Shown: positions 61,302 through 64,000 of the stretch, piece by piece
Layout: every line of letters starts with the position of its first letter
Position numbering within the stretch: the stretch's first letter is position 1
Assembly: GCF_019969685.1 (NCBI RefSeq)
Contig: NZ_JAHXYZ010000002.1
Coordinates: 1,240,001-1,304,000, forward strand
Source: Microbacterium sp. EST19A
GTDB taxonomy: Bacteria; Actinomycetota; Actinomycetes; Actinomycetales; Microbacteriaceae
Reading direction: 5' to 3'
Length of the DNA stretch: 64,000 nt
Notes under the pieces: generated by a model
Told to the model about the DNA's origin: nothing
The model's input: the letters and a program-made list of their open reading frames with translations, nothing else
The model's database searches: none
Position numbers and translations under genes: made by a program

Positions 61302-61961
61302 TCAGATGGTGATGTCGCTGCTCGCCAGACGACGTTCGGCCGTCAGCTGCCCGCTGGCGAGATGCGCCGGCACGATGCGACGCAGCGCATCGACGTCACG
61401 GGCGGCGATCGCCTCGAGGATGACCCGGTGCTCCTCCGCCATGGCGAGGAGATCGTCGTGCTGGCCGAACAGCCACCGCAGCCGTGTCGCGAACACGTCG
61501 ATCAGCTCGCACAGCATGTCGTTGCCGGCGAGCACCGCGGCCACCTCGTGGAACTCGCCCGCGGCCATCCTGGCCTCTTCGGGCTTTCCCGCCCGGGCGG
61601 CGGCGAACTCGCGTTCGTACACGCCGCGGAGTCGGGCGATCCCCTCCGCATCATGCCGCTCGGCCGCGAACACGAAGATGAGCGTCTCGATCGACTCCCG
61701 CACCTCGGCGAAGTCCCTGATGTCGCGCTGCGTGAACTCGCGCACCACGGCCCAGCTGCGCGGGCGGGCGACGACGACGCCCTCGGCGACGAGAGCGCGG
61801 ATGGCCTCGCGCACGGGAAGGCGCGAGACGTCCAGTTCCGCGGCGATGTCGCGCTCGACGAGCCGGGATCCGGGCACGCGCCGACCCACGACGATGTCGT
61901 CGCGCAGAATGCGCGTCACCCTGACCGACTCGAGTTCGCCGGTAGCCCCCGCCGCCGTCAT
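61302..61961 (-). CDS. GntR family (FadR/FCD type) transcriptional regulator
   Basis: A 219-aa regulator: winged helix LRDDIVVGRRVPGSRLVERDIAAELDVSRLPVREAIRALVAEGVVV, then an FCD ligand domain with the metal-binding acidic/His residues (EFHEVAAVLAGND, EEHRVILEAIAARD). FCD members sense carboxylic acids. No target operon adjoins. A palindrome lies just upstream. Confidence 0.9.
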   Translation of the reverse strand: MTAAGATGELESVRVTRILRDDIVVGRRVPGSRLVERDIAAELDVSRLPVREAIRALVAEGVVVARPRSWAVVREFTQRDIRDFAEVRESIETLIFVFAAERHDAEGIARLRGVYEREFAAARAGKPEEARMAAGEFHEVAAVLAGNDMLCELIDVFATRLRWLFGQHDDLLAMAEEHRVILEAIAARDVDALRRIVPAHLASGQLTAERRLASSDITI

Positions 61962-61991
61962 GCCCGCATTCTCTCACCTGCACGGCCGTTC

Positions 61992-62004
61992 ACCAAGTTT
62001 TGGT
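61992..62004. promoter_or_regulatory. Palindrome upstream of gntR, candidate operator
   Basis: ACCAAGTTTTGGT, a 5-bp dyad around GTT, lies 31 bp upstream of the start. Size and position fit an FCD-GntR operator, but it is short. Confidence 0.4.
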
Positions 62005-62052
62005 ATCCCAACCGTTGCAGGCACGCGCAACTCGCACGACGGGGGCGGCTGC

Positions 62053-62694
62053 TCAGGGCAGGCGGTTCGCGATCGCGAGGTTGGCTTCGAGCTCTTCGGC
62101 GTTCTGCCGGGTCACGTACGCCGGCCGGTCCCGCTCGACGCGCCAGGACTCGCTCAGCGGTCCGATGTTGACGGTGTCGAAGCCCGCCTCGTCGTAGAAG
62201 CGCGTGGCGAAGGCCACGGCCTCGGCGTCGTCGCCCGCGGTGGCGAGGGCGCGGCGATCCGGGGTGCCAGCGGGAGTGCCGTCGGTCGTGATCGCCGAGG
62301 AGTAGATGTGGTTGAACGCCTTGGCGATACGCGAGGTCGGCAGCCGGCGCTGCAGCAGCTCCGACGTCGTGGTCTCCCCCTTGTCGAGTTCCTCGATGTG
62401 CCCGTCGCGCTCGTGGTAGTAGTTGTTCGTGTCGAGCACGATCTTGCCCGCGAGCTGCTCGACCGGGAGACGGTCGATGGCGTGCAGGGGCACCGTCACG
62501 ACGACGGCATCGCCGGCTGCGGCGGCATCCGCTGCGGTGGCGGCCGTGGCCTGCGGGCCGAGCTCGGCGACGAGATCGGCGAGCGTCTCCGGTCCGCGTG
62601 AATTGGCGATCACGACGTCGTAGCCGTTCGCCACCGCGACCCGCGCGACCTGGCTGCCGATGTGTCCTGCACCGATGATTCCGAGTGTTGTCAT
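62053..62694 (-). CDS. NADP oxidoreductase, F420-dependent reductase-like
   Basis: A 213-aa Rossmann protein of the NADPH:F420 oxidoreductase (NpdG) superfamily: TLGIIGAGHIGSQVARVAVANGYDVVIANSRGPETL at the N-terminus, LDTNNYYHERDGHIEELDKG and KAFNHIYSSAI in the middle. Many such proteins in actinobacteria act with NADP without F420. The substrate is unknown. Confidence 0.87.
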   Translation of the reverse strand: MTTLGIIGAGHIGSQVARVAVANGYDVVIANSRGPETLADLVAELGPQATAATAADAAAAGDAVVVTVPLHAIDRLPVEQLAGKIVLDTNNYYHERDGHIEELDKGETTTSELLQRRLPTSRIAKAFNHIYSSAITTDGTPAGTPDRRALATAGDDAEAVAFATRFYDEAGFDTVNIGPLSESWRVERDRPAYVTRQNAEELEANLAIANRLP

Positions 62695-62752
62695 GCTCGA
62701 CCCAACGCCCGTGCCGCCGCGCTATTCCCGCACGTGACCCCGCGTGTCGGCA

Positions 62753-63691
62753 TCAGAGGTCGAGCAGCAGGCCCTCCTCCACCCGGCGATAGCCGAGCCC
62801 CTCGTAGAGGGCGATCGCACCGGTGTTGAAGCCGAACACGTGCAGCCCGATCGAGTCCGCGCCGAGGCGGCGCGCTTCCCGCTCGGCCGCGTGCATCAGC
62901 ACCCGGCCGTACCCCTTGCGCCGGTGCTGGGCGTCGACCTCGACGTCGAGGATGAACGCGTGGGGACGACCGTCGCGCACGCGCATGCCGAGCCAGAGGA
63001 TGCCGACCTCGACACCGTCGACAGAAGCCGTGAAGAGCTCCTGGCCCTCGGTCGCGAGCCCGTCCGGCAGCTCGAGCAGCATCTGCCGGTGCGACTCCGC
63101 CGCCGCCTCCTCGGGCGTGTACCGGCCGGACGCGGCGAGATCCTGGGCGAACCCCGCCTCGGACTGGGCGGCGAAACGCGGGTAGCGCTCCGGCGTCATC
63201 GGCGAGACCTCGACGTGCGCCTCCACCGCGCGATCGGGCAGGGGCTCGAGCATCATCTGGATGGAGGCGAGGGTGAAGCCGCGCCCCTCGGCGAGAGCCC
63301 GCGCGGCGTCATCGTGCGGGAAGAGCGGGATTCCGAGCTGGGTCGCCTCCAGCTCGGCCGCGAGCGCAAGAGTCTGCGTGAACAGCTCGTCGCGCTGAGC
63401 GCCGGTCAGATCGGCGGTCACCGCGAGGTCGAACAGGAACAGCTTCCGGTCGCGGAGCACGGCCCAGGCGGTGCCGAGCTCACTCTGCTCGTCGTCGACG
63501 ATGCGGAGCACCCGCATGGTCGGGGTCGAGGGGACATCAGGCACCTCGCCGAGGACCCGGTCGGCGTAGGCGACCGCATCCTCACCGACGCGCATCCCCG
63601 ACGCCTGGTTGCCGTCGATCAACCGCTGGCGGGCCGCGGCCCGCCAGTCGTCGAATCGATCGGCAGGCAGCGGCAGCAGGTGGAGCGACAT
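62753..63691 (-). CDS. GNAT family N-acetyltransferase (tandem domain)
   Basis: A 312-aa protein. The C-terminal GNAT domain is clear: FILDVEVDAQHRRKGYGRVLMHAAEREARRLG (acetyl-CoA loop) and GLHVFGFNTGAIALYEGLGYRRV. The N-terminal half appears to be a degenerate second GNAT fold. Acceptor unknown. Confidence 0.88.
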   Translation of the reverse strand: MSLHLLPLPADRFDDWRAAARQRLIDGNQASGMRVGEDAVAYADRVLGEVPDVPSTPTMRVLRIVDDEQSELGTAWAVLRDRKLFLFDLAVTADLTGAQRDELFTQTLALAAELEATQLGIPLFPHDDAARALAEGRGFTLASIQMMLEPLPDRAVEAHVEVSPMTPERYPRFAAQSEAGFAQDLAASGRYTPEEAAAESHRQMLLELPDGLATEGQELFTASVDGVEVGILWLGMRVRDGRPHAFILDVEVDAQHRRKGYGRVLMHAAEREARRLGADSIGLHVFGFNTGAIALYEGLGYRRVEEGLLLDL

Positions 63692-63724
63692 GCTCCCATC
63701 CTGCCCGCATGGCGAGTCCAGGAT

Positions 63725-64000
63725 TCAGCTCCGAGCCAGCGCGTCCTCGGCCGCGACCCAGGCGAGCATCGCGCACTTGACGCGGGCCACGTACTTCGAG
63801 ACCCCACCCAGGGCGGCCGCATCGCCCAGCAGCTCCTCGTCGGGCTCGATCCTGCCGCGCGAGCGCATCGCCTCACGGAACGCCGCGATGCGCACCTCGA
63901 GCTGCTCGACGGTGAGACCTTCGGCGAGCTCGGCGAGGAGCGATGCGGACGCCTGCGAGATCGCGCAGCCGTGCCCCTCCCACGCGATCGCCTCGACGCT
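63725..64000 (-). CDS. sufU: SufU iron-sulfur cluster assembly protein (partial, N-terminus beyond window)
   Basis: The last 91 residues of SufU, reading SVEAIAWEGHGCAISQASASLLAELAEG.. to CAMLAWVAAEDALARS. The second zinc/active Cys (GHGCAISQASAS) and the third (VKCAMLAW) are visible. SufU passes sulfur from SufS to the SufBCD scaffold. The gene continues past the right edge. Confidence 0.93.
   Translation of the reverse strand, partial: SVEAIAWEGHGCAISQASASLLAELAEGLTVEQLEVRIAAFREAMRSRGRIEPDEELLGDAAALGGVSKYVARVKCAMLAWVAAEDALARS

Noticed and set aside
60264..62171. 635-codon plus-strand frame opposite the HExxH and GntR genes
   Set aside because: Antisense of three supported genes with shadow composition.

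Overview
The window is high-G+C actinobacterial DNA. The protein families and the core gene set to the right of about 40.6 kb (flotillin-like SPFH protein, HrpB helicase, lactate dehydrogenase and permease, SdaA, SufU, tRNA-Arg) fit a Microbacterium-like member of the Microbacteriaceae. Genus is inferred from gene content only. The left 40.5 kb is accessory DNA of visibly lower G+C; the right 23 kb is ordinary chromosome.

The left part reads as a tandem array of Tn7-like islands. Three blocks of four closely packed ~20-bp repeats, with the geometry of a Tn7 right end, lie at 5807-5889, 26487-26572 and 40471-40558. The first two are each followed within 2-4 bp by a left-end-like sequence starting TGTCCGATCTCAC (5892 and 26577). 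This divides the region into three islands. Island Z (1-5889) carries copper/redox cargo: a CopD-CtaG fusion, CopC, a coiled-coil M23 peptidase, CcdA and a TlpA-type thioredoxin. Island A (5892-26572) is catabolic. It holds NagA, two NagB-type deaminases, a ROK kinase, a fructuronate reductase-type enzyme, a mannonate dehydratase, gluconokinase, LacI and ROK regulators, a family-5 ABC importer, a CocE/NonD hydrolase, a CitE-like protein and an AEC transporter. At its right edge is a 384-aa protein with an Rx4H (HEPN-like) motif. Island B (26577-40558) carries the transposition genes tnsA-tnsB-tnsC-tniQ-tniQ next to its right end, plus defence-like cargo.

The most interesting cargo is a three-gene operon at 27890-29535. 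It encodes a TIR (ThsB/DUF1863-like) protein, a caspase-like protease with the His/Cys dyad, and a 94-aa RyR-domain protein. The first two genes match the recently described caspase-type (type IV) Thoeris architecture; the RyR third gene is, as far as I know, not a described component. Island B also carries a GNAT-PIN-PUA-like fusion overlapping an ASCH-domain gene, a DUF6338 membrane protein with a small coupled partner, a HAD-like protein and a divergent XRE regulator with a candidate operator.

The chromosomal part contains MarR, SPFH/flotillin, HrpB, an ABC-2 exporter with a TetR regulator whose palindrome overlaps the ATPase start codon, an AAA ATPase, L-lactate dehydrogenase and permease, an esterase, a degenerate phosphopantetheinyl transferase-like protein, L-serine dehydratase, a stand-alone fumarate reductase/SdhA-like flavoprotein divergent from LysR, tRNA-Arg(ACG), an SDR, a secreted HExxH protein, a GntR regulator, an F420-reductase-like protein, a GNAT and the 3' part of sufU. 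A dispersed inverted repeat built on GGTCGCAGTTGCTGCCG occurs at three chromosomal places and was not noticed in the islands.
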